A stretch of 64,000 bases of DNA from Bacilli bacterium (GTDB taxonomy: Bacteria; Bacillota_I; Bacilli_A; RFN20; CAG-826), in assembly GCA_900767605.1 (NCBI GenBank), contig CAAFZT010000029.1, positions 1 through 64,000 on the forward strand, read 5' to 3'. The translations under genes were made by a program, and so were the position numbers. Under the pieces are notes generated by a model that saw only the letters and a program-made list of their open reading frames with translations, was not told the DNA's origin and made no database searches. Of this stretch, positions 43,002 through 52,822 are shown piece after piece; within the stretch, counting starts at the first letter, position 1, and each line of letters begins with the position of its first letter.

Positions 43002-44429
43002 TTATCGATCGTTGGGGTTATCCGAGAAACCAGTGATAAAACTAGAATCCCGATAATCTCCCAATTTTTTAGCGCGCGTCGGGTGGCGCAATTTGCGAAT
43101 GGCTTTCGCCTCAATTTGACGAATGCGTTCGCGGGTAACGCCGAATTCACGCCCCACTTCTTCCAAAGTACGGGGACGATTATCATCAAGTCCATAACGT
43201 AGCCGCAACACTCTTTCTTCGCGGTCGGTTAAGTCTTTCATGATGTCATAGAGTTCATCTTTCAGAAGCGCTTTGGTCGTGTATTCTTCAGGCGATTCTG
43301 CGTCTTTATCTTCAATGAAATCACCCAAATGAGAATCGTCTTCTTCACCAATCGGCGTTTCTAACGATACGGGTTCAAGAGCAATTCGTTGAATATCGCG
43401 GATTTTTTCCGGAGAGAGCTGACCTTCCATTTTTTCGGAGATTTCCTCTGCGGTGGGATCGCGCCCCAATTCCTGGACAAGCTGACGCTGGACGCGAGTC
43501 ATTTTGTTGATCGTTTCCACCATATGGACGGGGATACGAATGGTACGAGCTTGGTCGGCGATCGCGCGAGTGATGGCTTGGCGAATCCACCAAGTGGCGT
43601 AAGTAGAGAATTTAAAGCCTTTGGTATAATCGAATTTTTCAACCGCTTTAATCAAACCCATATTTCCTTCTTGAATCAAATCCAAGAAATGCATGCCACG
43701 TCCGATATAGTGTTTAGCGATGGAAATAACAAGGCGTAAGTTCGCCGTGATCAACTGATCTTTGGCAAGTTTGCCATCTTCTTTTTCTTCTTCGGTCGCA
43801 TTGGGTTGATTTCCGGCTACAATGCGTTTGGCCAAATCCGTTTCTTCGGCGGCAGTTAAAAGGTTAACCTTGCCGATTTCTTTCAGGTACATCTTGACGC
43901 AGTCGTTGTTTTTGACTTCGCCAATGGACATGCGGGATAAATCCGCTTCAGAAATTTGAGCGACTTCTTGCTCGTCCGCGCTTAATTCCGAGTCCCCTTC
44001 CACTTCGGCGTCGGCTTCGTCCTCGGCGATTTGTTGCTCCACATCCATCAAATCGGCAGGCATATCCGCATCCATGTCGTCCTCGGTTTCATCCGATTCC
44101 ACTTTGATGTTGTTTTTACGGAAGAATTCGATGATATCGCTCAATTGTTCTTCTGTGATATCCAATTTTTCCGTTTCGAACAAGACATCCTCCATATTGA
44201 TGGAGCCTTCTTCTTTTCCTTTTTTCAAGAAAGACTTTTTGATGTCTTCAATGGCTTTTTTCTTGGCGAGGTCTTCTTCTTCCTCTCCGTCAAAAATCTC
44301 TTCGGGCGCCTCTTCTTCCTTCTTGGGGGCGCTTGTTTTCTTCTTCGTTTTTTTCTCCGAACCAACTTCATCTTCTTCGCTTAAGAAGTCAAGTTCGTCA
44401 TCCACGATGGTTTCTTTTTGTTTTTTCAT
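43002..44429 (-). CDS. rpoD: Primary RNA polymerase sigma factor RpoD (SigA)
   Basis: The 475-residue housekeeping sigma factor has an acidic N-terminal region 1.1 with a long Glu/Asp-rich stretch (about 1-160), then region 1.2 ([18 protein letters not shown]), region 2 with [16 protein letters not shown], region 3 and region 4.2 ([17 protein letters not shown]). It follows dnaG in the classic dnaG-rpoD operon, with a strong GGAGG-type ribosome binding site. Confidence 0.97.
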   Translation of the reverse strand: MKKQKETIVDDELDFLSEEDEVGSEKKTKKKTSAPKKEEEAPEEIFDGEEEEDLAKKKAIEDIKKSFLKKGKEEGSINMEDVLFETEKLDITEEQLSDIIEFFRKNNIKVESDETEDDMDADMPADLMDVEQQIAEDEADAEVEGDSELSADEQEVAQISEADLSRMSIGEVKNNDCVKMYLKEIGKVNLLTAAEETDLAKRIVAGNQPNATEEEKEDGKLAKDQLITANLRLVISIAKHYIGRGMHFLDLIQEGNMGLIKAVEKFDYTKGFKFSTYATWWIRQAITRAIADQARTIRIPVHMVETINKMTRVQRQLVQELGRDPTAEEISEKMEGQLSPEKIRDIQRIALEPVSLETPIGEEDDSHLGDFIEDKDAESPEEYTTKALLKDELYDIMKDLTDREERVLRLRYGLDDNRPRTLEEVGREFGVTRERIRQIEAKAIRKLRHPTRAKKLGDYRDSSFITGFSDNPNDR

Positions 44430-44475
44430 ATGTTTTGATCCTCCCTATTCCTATTTCACGAACGCGTTTCCGCGA

Positions 44476-46326
44476 TTAATCTTTTTCTTTTATTTGCTTT
44501 TTCCACTCCTCTCCACGTTTTTCAGCAAACGCCTTTAAGGCAGACGCGGCTAGTCGGCTATCGCCGGTTTCCACCGCTTTAATAATGAGTTTCTTTTGCC
44601 CCAACCGTTGTTTTTCTTCCGCAATCACTTTGCTGCATCGATCCAGCAAAGAAGGGCTATAAGGCAAGGTGGGGGCTTCGTCAGCGACCGAAGCAATGAT
44701 GTTGCTCATAGGATTGCTAGAGGCCGACGGTTCGTTTTCTTCAATAAAAGATAGCAATCCGGCGATTTCAAATCCGTCATTGGCGACTTCGGATGCGTAT
44801 TGAAGCAAATAGAATAGTATTTGCCGGTAATTCTCTGAATAGAACGGGTTATCTCGCGATTGAATATCCTTGCGAGCCTTACCATTGGTCAACAAATAAT
44901 AGAGAATAGTGTTTTCGGCGAAATCAAGACGTTGAGTCCCTTTGGCAGTCCCCTTCGATAAGGATCGAACAGCCTGATTTTTTCCATTTCTTGAAGATGC
45001 GGAGGGCACTTCAATAGAATGCACAACCGGCCGATTGTTTTGAGATAAGACGATTCGAAGCGCGCTTTCTTCGTATTGGAGAGCTTTCGCCAACTTGGCA
45101 ATGTGATTTTCCTTTTCAATACCCGATTCCCTCATAATCGAAGGGCCAAGGCGTTCGATGATCTCCTTCTTTTCCTCTGGGCGATTGGTTTTTTTGAAGT
45201 GAAGCAAATAGGAAAGTTGGAAGTCAATGGGGTCGGAGAGAGTTTGCATTCTCTTAACCAAAGCATCCTTTCCGTCTTCTTGAAGAATGTCGTCGGGATC
45301 GCGCAAATCGTTTCCGTAGTCTACGATTTGGAATGGGATGTTGGCGGCAGAGAGCTCTTCCATTGCCCCCATCATTCCCGTTTGCCCCGCCAAGTCCCCA
45401 TCAAGGCAAAGGCGAATTTCACAGCGCAACCTTTTTAGCAGAGAAACCTGATTTTTGGTAAGGGCGACTCCCATGAGGGCTATCGCATTGGGAAGGCCGG
45501 CTTTGTTAAGGGCCATGACATCCATAAAGCCTTCCAAAACATAGCAATAACCATCGTGATGAGCAGATTCGGCGACATTGTGGTAGTTGTACAGAACGTC
45601 TCCTTTATGAAATAGCGGAGTCTCCGGCGAATTACGGTATTTACCGGATTGGGGGTCACGGATGATTTGTCGCGCACTGAAGCCGATAACGGCGCCGCGG
45701 TTATCCCAAAGAGGGAAGGTGATTCGCCCGGCGTTAACATCACGCATCTCCGAATCCGAAACATTGGAAATTCCGATTTCTTCGATGTTTTTCGGGGAAA
45801 ATCCCTTTGCTCTAAGGAAGCGGACTGTAGCAGACCCGTCTAGGGGTGCATAGCCAATTCCAAACTTAGCCTGCGTGGCTTCATCAAGGTTTCTTTTGGC
45901 CAAATAATCTCTTGCAGCGGCCCCTTCCTCGGTGGAAAGTGCATAACGATAATAGTTTTGTAGGGTGTCAATGCAATCCAACAACCGCTTCTTTTGCGGG
46001 TCTATCGTTGGCAGGGGAACATCTTTTTCCAATCGGGGGTCGTGGAATCCAGCGATTTCCGCCGTTTTACGCACCGCTTCCATGAAGGAACAATGGGTGT
46101 ATTCCTGGACAAAACGAATGGAATTTCCCCCGTGCCCACAAACGAAGCAATGGTAAATTTGTTTTTCTACATTAATAGAAAGAGAGGGGTCGTGATCGTC
46201 GTGAAAAGGACACCGAGCCGCATAATTCTTTCCTTTTTTCTGAAAAGAATCCGGAAGATAGTGTCGAACAACATCCGCGATATCAGCGGCTTTCAAAACG
46301 TCGTTAATCAATTCGCGGTCGTACAC
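44476..46326 (-). CDS. dnaG: DNA primase
   Basis: DnaG makes RNA primers at the replication fork. The 616-residue protein has the CHC2 zinc finger (AARCPFHDDHDPS and CFVCGHGG, about 37-66), the TOPRIM domain (VLEGFMDVMAL; CLDGDLAGQTG) and a C-terminal helicase-binding region. It lies between glyS and rpoD, as in other Firmicutes. Confidence 0.96.
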   Translation of the reverse strand: MYDRELINDVLKAADIADVVRHYLPDSFQKKGKNYAARCPFHDDHDPSLSINVEKQIYHCFVCGHGGNSIRFVQEYTHCSFMEAVRKTAEIAGFHDPRLEKDVPLPTIDPQKKRLLDCIDTLQNYYRYALSTEEGAAARDYLAKRNLDEATQAKFGIGYAPLDGSATVRFLRAKGFSPKNIEEIGISNVSDSEMRDVNAGRITFPLWDNRGAVIGFSARQIIRDPQSGKYRNSPETPLFHKGDVLYNYHNVAESAHHDGYCYVLEGFMDVMALNKAGLPNAIALMGVALTKNQVSLLKRLRCEIRLCLDGDLAGQTGMMGAMEELSAANIPFQIVDYGNDLRDPDDILQEDGKDALVKRMQTLSDPIDFQLSYLLHFKKTNRPEEKKEIIERLGPSIMRESGIEKENHIAKLAKALQYEESALRIVLSQNNRPVVHSIEVPSASSRNGKNQAVRSLSKGTAKGTQRLDFAENTILYYLLTNGKARKDIQSRDNPFYSENYRQILFYLLQYASEVANDGFEIAGLLSFIEENEPSASSNPMSNIIASVADEAPTLPYSPSLLDRCSKVIAEEKQRLGQKKLIIKAVETGDSRLAASALKAFAEKRGEEWKKQIKEKD

Positions 46327-46362
46327 GTCGATTTCTCCTCCTTTCTTTCCATATTTCGTTTG

Positions 46363-47742
46363 TTATTCCCCAATTTTATTTTCCAAATAAGTCTTTAAAT
46401 CCGCTATCGCGATACGCTCTTGTTCCATGGAATCGCGGTCACGGACCGTAACCATATGGTCTTCAGCGGTTTGGAAATCGACACAAATGCAATAGGGGGT
46501 GCCAATTTCATCTTGTCGGCGATAACGTTTGCCAATAGATCCCGTTTCGTCGTAGCAAATCGAGAAATGCTTATTGAGGGAATTTGCAATTTCTAGCGCC
46601 CCTTCATTTAGTTTTTTAGAAAGGGGCAAAACGGCAACTTTATACGGAGCAAGGGCTGGCTTTAAGTGCATAACAACGCGCTTATCTCCATTAGCCAGTT
46701 CTTCTTCGTCGTAGGCATCCACGGCGACCATGAGGAATAAACGGTCAAGGCCCATAGAAGGCTCAATGCAGTAAGGAACGTACTTTTCGTTGGTTTCAGG
46801 GTCAAAATAAGTAAGGTCTTGACCGGAGAAATCCATGTGGCGTTTTAAATCGTAATCCGTACGGTCGGCCACGCCCAAGATTTCGCCCCATCCTAGCGAA
46901 GGGAAGAGGTATTCGACGTCCGTAGTTGCTTTCGAGTAAAAAGCTAATTCTGCCGGTTCGTGGTCGCGATAACGAAGATTTTCATCCTTTACGCCGAGAG
47001 AATCGACGAATTTACGGCAATATTCTTTCCAATAAGCAAACCATTCAAGGTCTGTTCCCGGCTTGCAGAAGAATTCCATTTCGCACTGATCAAACTCGCG
47101 AGTGCGGAAGGTGAAATTCCCCGGAGTAATTTCATTGCGGAAACTTTTGCCTGTATTGCAAATGCCAAACGGAAGTTTTTTACGGGTTGCGCGTTGAACG
47201 TTTTTAAAATTCACAAAAACACCTTGCGCCGTTTCAGGGCGTAAATAAACAACACTGCTCGCATCGTCGGTGACACCGATATGGGTTTTAAACATCATGT
47301 TGAACTTGCGAATCGGGGTGAAATCACTTTTGCCGCAAACAGGGCAAGTCATCGCGTGTTCTTTGATGAAAGCATCCATTTGCTCAAACGTCATTCCATC
47401 CACGTCCGCATCCGGATATTCGCTTTTAATTAACTCGTCCGCGCGGTGGCGAGCTTTGCAGGCTTTGCAGTCCACCATCGGGTCGTTAAAGGTCGAAACA
47501 TGACCCGTGGCTTCCCAAACTTTCGGGTTCATTAAAATTGCGGAATCAATGCCGACATTGGTCGGGGATTCTTGAACGAATTTTTTCCACCAAAGATTGC
47601 GGATATTCCTTTTCATTTCCGAACCCAAAGGCCCGTAGTCCCAAGTGTTGGACAATCCGCCATAGATTTGGCTTCCTTGGAAGACGAATCCGGCATTCTG
47701 GAGATGTTGAGTAATGGTTTCAAATGAGAATTTGTTTGGCAT
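46363..47742 (-). CDS. glyS: Glycine-tRNA ligase, alpha2 type
   Basis: This single-chain GlyRS charges tRNA-Gly. The 459-residue class II enzyme starts with a family-typical sequence (GSQIYGGLSNTWDYGPLG), has a zinc-binding insertion (CKACKARHRADE, CPVCGKSD), motif 2 FRNEITPGNFTFRTREFDQ and the C-terminal anticodon-binding domain. The alpha2 form, rather than GlyQ plus GlyS, agrees with Mollicutes and some Bacilli. AAGGAGG precedes the ATG. The 107-base leader shows no T-box features. Confidence 0.96.
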   Translation of the reverse strand: MPNKFSFETITQHLQNAGFVFQGSQIYGGLSNTWDYGPLGSEMKRNIRNLWWKKFVQESPTNVGIDSAILMNPKVWEATGHVSTFNDPMVDCKACKARHRADELIKSEYPDADVDGMTFEQMDAFIKEHAMTCPVCGKSDFTPIRKFNMMFKTHIGVTDDASSVVYLRPETAQGVFVNFKNVQRATRKKLPFGICNTGKSFRNEITPGNFTFRTREFDQCEMEFFCKPGTDLEWFAYWKEYCRKFVDSLGVKDENLRYRDHEPAELAFYSKATTDVEYLFPSLGWGEILGVADRTDYDLKRHMDFSGQDLTYFDPETNEKYVPYCIEPSMGLDRLFLMVAVDAYDEEELANGDKRVVMHLKPALAPYKVAVLPLSKKLNEGALEIANSLNKHFSICYDETGSIGKRYRRQDEIGTPYCICVDFQTAEDHMVTVRDRDSMEQERIAIADLKTYLENKIGE

Positions 47743-47788
47743 TGGAGCCTCCTTATCTTCGAATTGTTACAGATAAAAAACCTGTCAA

Positions 47789-47816
47789 ATGTTACGGGGG
47801 ATATCTATCGTGTCAA
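47789..47816 (-). promoter_or_regulatory. Putative glyS promoter
   Basis: On the minus strand TTGACA (47816-47811) and TAACAT (47794-47789) are 16 bases apart, upstream of glyS, which would be transcribed with dnaG and rpoD. Confidence 0.5.
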
Positions 47817-47849
47817 CCCACTTTAAGAGTACGTTGAAGAACAGGGCAA

Positions 47850-48581
47850 TCAAATCTTAGATAATAAATCCAAGGTCCGCAGTTTTACGCCCGTATTCTT
47901 TTCTAAATAATGACCAAGGGACAAATAAATGGGTCGACAAGTTTCCCAACCTAAATTCACGCGCCCGTAATCGACAAGGGGCGCTTTAAAAATGTAACGA
48001 TAAATTTTCAAAACCTCCCTCGATACCTTGCCCATGGTTTCAGTCCGAAAACAAGAGGGGCATACAAATCCGCCTGTATCGAGATCAATGGTTTCGATTT
48101 TATTTCTCGCACCGCAGCAAACGCATTCGTCCACATCAAGGCCAATTCCGCCGATTACCAATAGGTGCGCAAAACAAATTAATCCAACGCAATAAGGGTC
48201 GCCCCCCTTTTTAATGGCTTGAAATGCGCCCAATACCCAAGGGAACGCTTCTGCGGCTTCATCTTCTTGCAAAAAACGCAAAGACAATTCAATGAGTAAA
48301 TTATCGATGGAAAATGCGTCTAAATTTTCACTTGAAAGCAAAATTTCTACCAAGGAAGCTTCTTTTAGAGTCGCATTTCCTTTTGAATCTATGGACAAAG
48401 AAAACTCACAAGAACTCAACGGCTGTAGCGACATGGCCGATTTGGACGTTATCTTCTTAACGCCATGGGCATAAAAACTGAATAAGCCTTCCTTAGACAA
48501 GCAGGTAATAACTCCATCGCTTTCTTTGGACGTGGAGTTTCGCAAGACTATCCCGCTTCTTTTGATCCAATCACTTGTCAT
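47850..48581 (-). CDS. recO: DNA repair protein RecO
   Basis: RecO works with RecR and RecF to load RecA on gapped DNA. The 243-residue protein has an N-terminal OB fold, a helical domain and a zinc finger (CVCCG, CPSC, about 150-180). It overlaps era by 11 bases, the conserved Firmicutes pair. Confidence 0.93.
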   Translation of the reverse strand: MTSDWIKRSGIVLRNSTSKESDGVITCLSKEGLFSFYAHGVKKITSKSAMSLQPLSSCEFSLSIDSKGNATLKEASLVEILLSSENLDAFSIDNLLIELSLRFLQEDEAAEAFPWVLGAFQAIKKGGDPYCVGLICFAHLLVIGGIGLDVDECVCCGARNKIETIDLDTGGFVCPSCFRTETMGKVSREVLKIYRYIFKAPLVDYGRVNLGWETCRPIYLSLGHYLEKNTGVKLRTLDLLSKI

Positions 48582-49452
48582 TGTACCCTAAATCCATTAA
48601 GGCTTTTGGGGAGTTTCTCCAGCCAGGAATGGCTTCAACTTCAATGGTTAGATGAGTGACGTGTTCATGCCACATTCTTTCCAATTCATGGCGAGCAGAC
48701 ATCGATATTTTTTTTATCATTTGTCCGCCTTGACCAATCACAATTCCTTTGTGAGCCTTCTTTTCCACGATGATGGTGGCGGAAATGTTGTAACCTCCGC
48801 CTTCTTTGGTGAACTCGTCGATACGAACAGCGCTTTGATGAGGAATTTCGTCAAAAAGGAAATGCAATAATTTTTCGCGAATCACTTCTTTAGCTTGGTA
48901 TTCTCGGTCCTTATCGGTCAAATAATCTTTAGGATAAAGGGGTTCCCCTTCCGTGAGATAAGGCTCGAGGGCCGCTTTAACCTCTTTGATGCCGAAATTT
49001 TCTTTAAACGATGCTTCAATCACCAAAGAATTCGGATAAGCGATTTTAAGTTTTTCTTCGATTTCCCGAGCTTTTTCCACTTTAATAAGGTCGATTTTAT
49101 TAAGGACGAACAAAAGTGGGGAATCCGTTTTAATCGAAGCCACAATTTTTAAATCTTGGTCCAGCGAATCGGAAGACGCGTCAAGAAAGTACAAAATTGC
49201 ATCCACTCCACGGGAACTTCCAAAGGCAGCACGACGCATGTGGGATTCCAGTTTGCCATCCCCATAGTAAATCCCCGGAGTATCTACTAAGACATACTGA
49301 CGATCCTTTTCCGTCAAAATACCACAGATCGAGTCGCGGGTAGTTTGAGCCCTGGGGGAAACGATTGAAATCTTTTTTGAAAGTACACAATTTAAAAAGG
49401 TGCTTTTCCCCACGTTGGGGCGCCCCATAATGGCGATTGTTCCAATTTTCAT
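48571..49452 (-). CDS. era: GTPase Era
   Basis: Era is an essential GTPase that matures the 30S subunit and 16S rRNA 3' end. The 293-residue protein has the P-loop GRPNVGKST (about 9-17), DTPGI, NKID and the C-terminal KH domain (VIGQGGQMIKKISMSAR). I chose the ATG at 49452 with AGGAG seven bases upstream; it overlaps the cdd stop by ATGA. A longer in-frame read-through into cdd is not credible. Confidence 0.96.
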   Translation of the reverse strand: MKIGTIAIMGRPNVGKSTFLNCVLSKKISIVSPRAQTTRDSICGILTEKDRQYVLVDTPGIYYGDGKLESHMRRAAFGSSRGVDAILYFLDASSDSLDQDLKIVASIKTDSPLLFVLNKIDLIKVEKAREIEEKLKIAYPNSLVIEASFKENFGIKEVKAALEPYLTEGEPLYPKDYLTDKDREYQAKEVIREKLLHFLFDEIPHQSAVRIDEFTKEGGGYNISATIIVEKKAHKGIVIGQGGQMIKKISMSARHELERMWHEHVTHLTIEVEAIPGWRNSPKALMDLGYNDK

Positions 49453-49853
49453 AAATCTTCTCCTCTGAATGCGAACGGCAAGAGTTCTTTCGCCGTTACG
49501 TATTTTGTTTCGTTTTTTAGATTTCCTAGATAAATGGGCGCATCTAGTGGGAACAGTTCCCACAAGACCTGGCGGCAAGCCCCACATGGAGAACAGGGTT
49601 CATCCGTATCGGCCACAATAGCGAGGGAAACAAAATCCTCTTTCTTTTTTCCACGCATCAAGGCGTGATAGATGGCGTTTCTTTCTGCGCACATGCTAAG
49701 AGGGAACGATGCGTTTTCAATGTTGGCTCCACAAAAAACGCTTCCGTCAGCACATTCTAATGCCGCCCCTACTGCAAAATGCGAATAAGGGGAATAAGAC
49801 AAGGCGCGTGCCTGCTTTGCTTTATCAAGCAGCTCTTCCGGGCTTAATTTCAT
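49449..49853 (-). CDS. cdd: Cytidine deaminase
   Basis: Cdd deaminates cytidine and deoxycytidine to uridine forms, feeding salvage with DeoB and DeoC. The 134-residue zinc enzyme has FAVGAALE, CAERNAIYHAL (about 53-63) and PCSPCGACRQ (about 86-95), the full zinc and catalytic set. It lies between ybeY and era as in Bacillus, though dgkA is missing. It overlaps both neighbours by four bases. Confidence 0.96.
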   Translation of the reverse strand: MKLSPEELLDKAKQARALSYSPYSHFAVGAALECADGSVFCGANIENASFPLSMCAERNAIYHALMRGKKKEDFVSLAIVADTDEPCSPCGACRQVLWELFPLDAPIYLGNLKNETKYVTAKELLPFAFRGEDL

Positions 49854-50320
49854 GGGTTAATCTCCTTCCAGGCTTTTAAAATCTTTTCTTGAAGAGGAAA
49901 CATCACTTCTTCTTGTTTCTTTGTCACGTGGTCATATCCAAGCAAATGAAGCATTCCGTGGACGAAAAGGAAGGAGAGTTCGCGCTCAGGGGTATTGCCA
50001 AATTCTTGGGCTTGACGGAGGGCCTGGGGGATGCAAATAAAGATTTCTCCGAGCAAGACGGGAACATCATCTCCCCCTACGATTTTTCCCAAATCACTAT
50101 GATCATCCTCAAAAGCAAAGCTAATAACGTCAGTTACCCGATCTATGCCACGATAATCGCGATTAATCGTGTGTATTTCTTCTTCTCCGACCAAACTTAG
50201 GTCAATTTCATAATTTTTACGAATCGATAAAAGGGAGGCAATCACATTCAAAAGCGATTCATATTTGCTTTCCCATTCGTCAAATTGGGCATCAAATCGA
50301 TTATCAAATTCTAATTCCAT
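49850..50320 (-). CDS. ybeY: Endoribonuclease YbeY
   Basis: YbeY is a zinc-dependent RNase for 16S rRNA 3' maturation. The 156-residue protein has the metal motif HGMLHLLGYDH (about 120-130) with three histidines. It starts at the last base of the upstream membrane gene (TAATG), so translation is coupled to that unusual pair. Confidence 0.95.
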   Translation of the reverse strand: MELEFDNRFDAQFDEWESKYESLLNVIASLLSIRKNYEIDLSLVGEEEIHTINRDYRGIDRVTDVISFAFEDDHSDLGKIVGGDDVPVLLGEIFICIPQALRQAQEFGNTPERELSFLFVHGMLHLLGYDHVTKKQEEVMFPLQEKILKAWKEINP

Positions 50321-51444
50321 TAATGCTTATCCTCCTTTTTCCTTTCCGCCTTACGCCATTGGTAATAGCAGGCCAAATAGCATATCAAAGGAGAGGCCCC
50401 ATAGGGAATTGCAAAGTAAGAAATAATTCGTCGCTCCTCTGCCGATAAAGAGAAAACAACGGAAAGAACAATGCCAACAACGGCAAGCACAAAACTGCAA
50501 GCAAAGCCGAATTTAAGAGAAGGGGTCAGTTGGTCGTTGCCGTTATCTTCTGCAATAAAAGAGACGGGTAGAGCACACAAAAAGGCAAACAGCGCGTTTA
50601 ATCCAATGGATAATCCAAAAAACAGCGGAGTAACATTTTGAGAACATTTGCAAAGAATCAAAACACAGAAGGAAAGAGCTTCAAAAAGGAAAAAGAATGC
50701 ATGATTAACCCAATTTTTCTTGAAGTCATTGGAAATTTCGCTCCAATTGAGCCTCCCATTCCTTTTTGCGGCCTGCGAATGTTTTCTATTTGTATCATCT
50801 TCTTTTTGGGAGATTGCTTTTGCGTCTTTTTGATTTTCATTTTGGCGGTTGTTCGATTCTTCCGCGTCTAAGGGCTCGGGGAGAGAGGGGGTTTTTAGCC
50901 AAACGGTTTTCAAGTCTTGGATCAAGGATCCTTCTGGCGGTTCTTTATCCCACGCCAGATCCCCAATGAGACCATCAAAAGCTTGGGCCAACCGCGTTTT
51001 GTCCTCCACGCAACCAATCTCTTTATAAGGGGACCATTCATTTCCAATGTTTACACCCAACGAGCGAGGCGTAATTTTAGGAGCATAAATAAGAAGGCGG
51101 CATAAAGACATTTGGTCCAGAATTCGTTGTAGAGAAAGCGATTGTTCCAATGCATTCAAACAGGAGAAATCCAAGAAAAGAAAATTGGGATTCTCTTGGT
51201 TTTTAACTTCTTCTAAGAAAAGGGCTAAATCTACGTATTTCCTTAGAATATAAGCCGAAATTGGATTCGAAATGGGTCGGCCATCTAGTGAAAATTCCCC
51301 ATGCCAGTCAGGTTGTGGATGGATAAAGAAATTGGCAATGGCGCTTGAATCATCGCCATATAGAAAAGTGACTCCCTTTAGCGTTCCACAGAGATGAAAC
51401 GCGGGACCATTTTCAGCTTCGCGCCAAACAAACCCTTCGAGCAT
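50320..51444 (-). CDS. Membrane protein with degenerate ABC-ATPase-like domain
   Basis: A protein of 374 residues (376 from the alternative start at 51450). About 22-125 resembles a shrunken ABC ATPase: KGVTFLYGDDSSAIANFF stands where Walker A would be but lacks GxGKS/T, then HGEFSLDGRPI, LFLDFS where Walker B would be, and LLIYAPK like the H-loop region. The signature LSGGQ and helical subdomain are absent. A charged linker (about 190-240) leads to four membrane helices (about 250-365). It should not hydrolyse ATP. It follows the C39 gene by 32 bases and is coupled to ybeY. There is no ribosome binding site; TAAAAT lies six bases before the ATG. The domain reading is by eye. Confidence 0.6.
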   Translation of the reverse strand: MLEGFVWREAENGPAFHLCGTLKGVTFLYGDDSSAIANFFIHPQPDWHGEFSLDGRPISNPISAYILRKYVDLALFLEEVKNQENPNFLFLDFSCLNALEQSLSLQRILDQMSLCRLLIYAPKITPRSLGVNIGNEWSPYKEIGCVEDKTRLAQAFDGLIGDLAWDKEPPEGSLIQDLKTVWLKTPSLPEPLDAEESNNRQNENQKDAKAISQKEDDTNRKHSQAAKRNGRLNWSEISNDFKKNWVNHAFFFLFEALSFCVLILCKCSQNVTPLFFGLSIGLNALFAFLCALPVSFIAEDNGNDQLTPSLKFGFACSFVLAVVGIVLSVVFSLSAEERRIISYFAIPYGASPLICYLACYYQWRKAERKKEDKH

Positions 51445-51450
51445 GAGCAT

Positions 51451-51456
51451 ATTTTA
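51451..51456 (-). promoter_or_regulatory. -10-like box six bases before the start
   Basis: TAAAAT on the minus strand followed by six bases and the ATG at 51444; no -35 match. Confidence 0.35.
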
Positions 51457-51482
51457 ACCGATTTTATCGACCTTTGCTTGAT

Positions 51483-52688
51483 TTATTTCCCGTTTGTGCG
51501 AACAAAATGATACCAAAAATAGGATGCTTCGTTCCGGTTACTTAAAATTGAGGGCAAATAGGACGCCAAATCGTTAATCTGAATAGAAAATAACAGGCAA
51601 AGGATCAAATTTTCTAAGTAAGATGATCCCACGAGATTCTGTTTGGTTAAACTGCTGCCTAAGCAAAACAAAAGGGAAACGAGCAGGACGGTTAAAATTT
51701 TAAGAAACCATAAACGAGAATACCTAACCCCCTTCTTTTGGTAGGATTTTTGTTTATTTTCTAATCCTATTTTGTCGCTCTCTCCCCTTAAAAAATCGTC
51801 TTCGTCTTTTTCCACATCTTTCGCTATTTGGGCGGAATGTTTTTGAATAAAACAGAGCATAATCAGCAAAACTACCCCCGCAATTCCCAACATCACGCCT
51901 TGCCAAGGGCTAGTAAAACTGATGTAGAACAACAACGAACAAAGAATTCCAATTTCACAGGAAACACGAGGGATTGTTCCAAATATCGCGTTTTTATAAG
52001 TGTAATAATGGGTAAATAGCTCTTTGCGTAGCTCAGGATCTTCCTCCAACAAGCCTCGTTGATATCTCCGATCAAAGACAGACTGGAGATAACGGGAACA
52101 AACTAAAAATAGGCCTAAACTCGTTAAACCGACGAGATAAAAAGGCAAAGCAATCCATTTGGATACTCTTTCTGATAAAAGGAAGCCCATTCCAATCAAA
52201 AATACGGACGCGAACGATAATAACATTGGAATCCATCCGTTTTTTACGGAACGAATGTTTGGCTTGGGGACATCCTTTTTTCGAGACACGACGCCCAAAT
52301 CCGTTACCATCACAACGCCAGAGAATATCCTTTCAAATCGTCTAATCTTAATTTTTCTTTTTCCTCTAGAGGGATCCAATATGGTCAAATCTGACTTTGA
52401 GGCCTTTACTAAAACACACATATGCTGAAGCCCGTCTTCTTCTAGAAGCACTAGTGCATTTTTAGAAGCCAAAAACCTCCAATCATAGGGGCTTCCAACG
52501 CGATAGGATCGAAGATTTAGGCCATGCTTAGCTCCGTATTCCTTTATCTCGTTTAGGGAAGGGGCGTTTTGCTCGGCCTCCGGTTCATCGGCGTACGCCC
52601 AATTTCGGTTTTTATCGCGTTTGCATAACAGCATTTTAACGCAGGCATAACCGCATCCTTTGCTTTGACATTGATAAATAATTTTCAT
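51483..52688 (-). CDS. C39 peptidase-domain membrane protein without ATPase
   Basis: The 401-residue protein begins with a C39 protease domain (about 1-135): Gln6 and Cys12 in QCQSKGCGYAC, His89 in LQHMCVLV and Asp105 in ILDPSRG, a complete catalytic set as in bacteriocin-type exporters that trim leader peptides. About six membrane helices follow (150-175, 177-200, 240-260, 265-285, 325-347, 357-383), matching the membrane part of a peptidase-containing ABC transporter. The protein stops there, with no ATPase domain. I chose the ATG at 52688; a GTG 15 codons upstream is less consistent with the family. No ribosome binding site is visible. No precursor peptide gene was found nearby. Confidence 0.8.
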   Translation of the reverse strand: MKIIYQCQSKGCGYACVKMLLCKRDKNRNWAYADEPEAEQNAPSLNEIKEYGAKHGLNLRSYRVGSPYDWRFLASKNALVLLEEDGLQHMCVLVKASKSDLTILDPSRGKRKIKIRRFERIFSGVVMVTDLGVVSRKKDVPKPNIRSVKNGWIPMLLSFASVFLIGMGFLLSERVSKWIALPFYLVGLTSLGLFLVCSRYLQSVFDRRYQRGLLEEDPELRKELFTHYYTYKNAIFGTIPRVSCEIGILCSLLFYISFTSPWQGVMLGIAGVVLLIMLCFIQKHSAQIAKDVEKDEDDFLRGESDKIGLENKQKSYQKKGVRYSRLWFLKILTVLLVSLLFCLGSSLTKQNLVGSSYLENLILCLLFSIQINDLASYLPSILSNRNEASYFWYHFVRTNGK

Positions 52689-52694
52689 ACATAC

Positions 52695-52700
52695 ATTTAA
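52695..52700 (-). promoter_or_regulatory. -10-like box six bases before the C39 gene
   Basis: TTAAAT (4 of 6 matches to TATAAT) on the minus strand, six bases before the ATG at 52688. The gene lies behind the deoC terminator and so needs its own promoter. Confidence 0.3.
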
Positions 52701-52742
52701 CGAATAGATTTGCGTTTCCGCGAAAAAATGCACATATGAATC

Positions 52743-52782
52743 AAAAAAGCCAGCATTAATCGAATTGATTTTTGCTGGCTTT
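52743..52782 (-). terminator. deoC terminator
   Basis: AAAGCCAGC (52746-52754) and GCTGGCTTT (52774-52782) form a 9-bp stem; on the minus strand it ends in a T-run. Confidence 0.8.
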
Positions 52783-52822
52783 CTGAAAAATCTTAACGTT
52801 TTTTAAAAAGAGGTTTCCAAAA

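Noticed and set aside
47743..47849. T-box riboswitch upstream of glyS
   Set aside because: The leader is about 100 bases and lacks an antiterminator TGGnACC bulge or a leader terminator.
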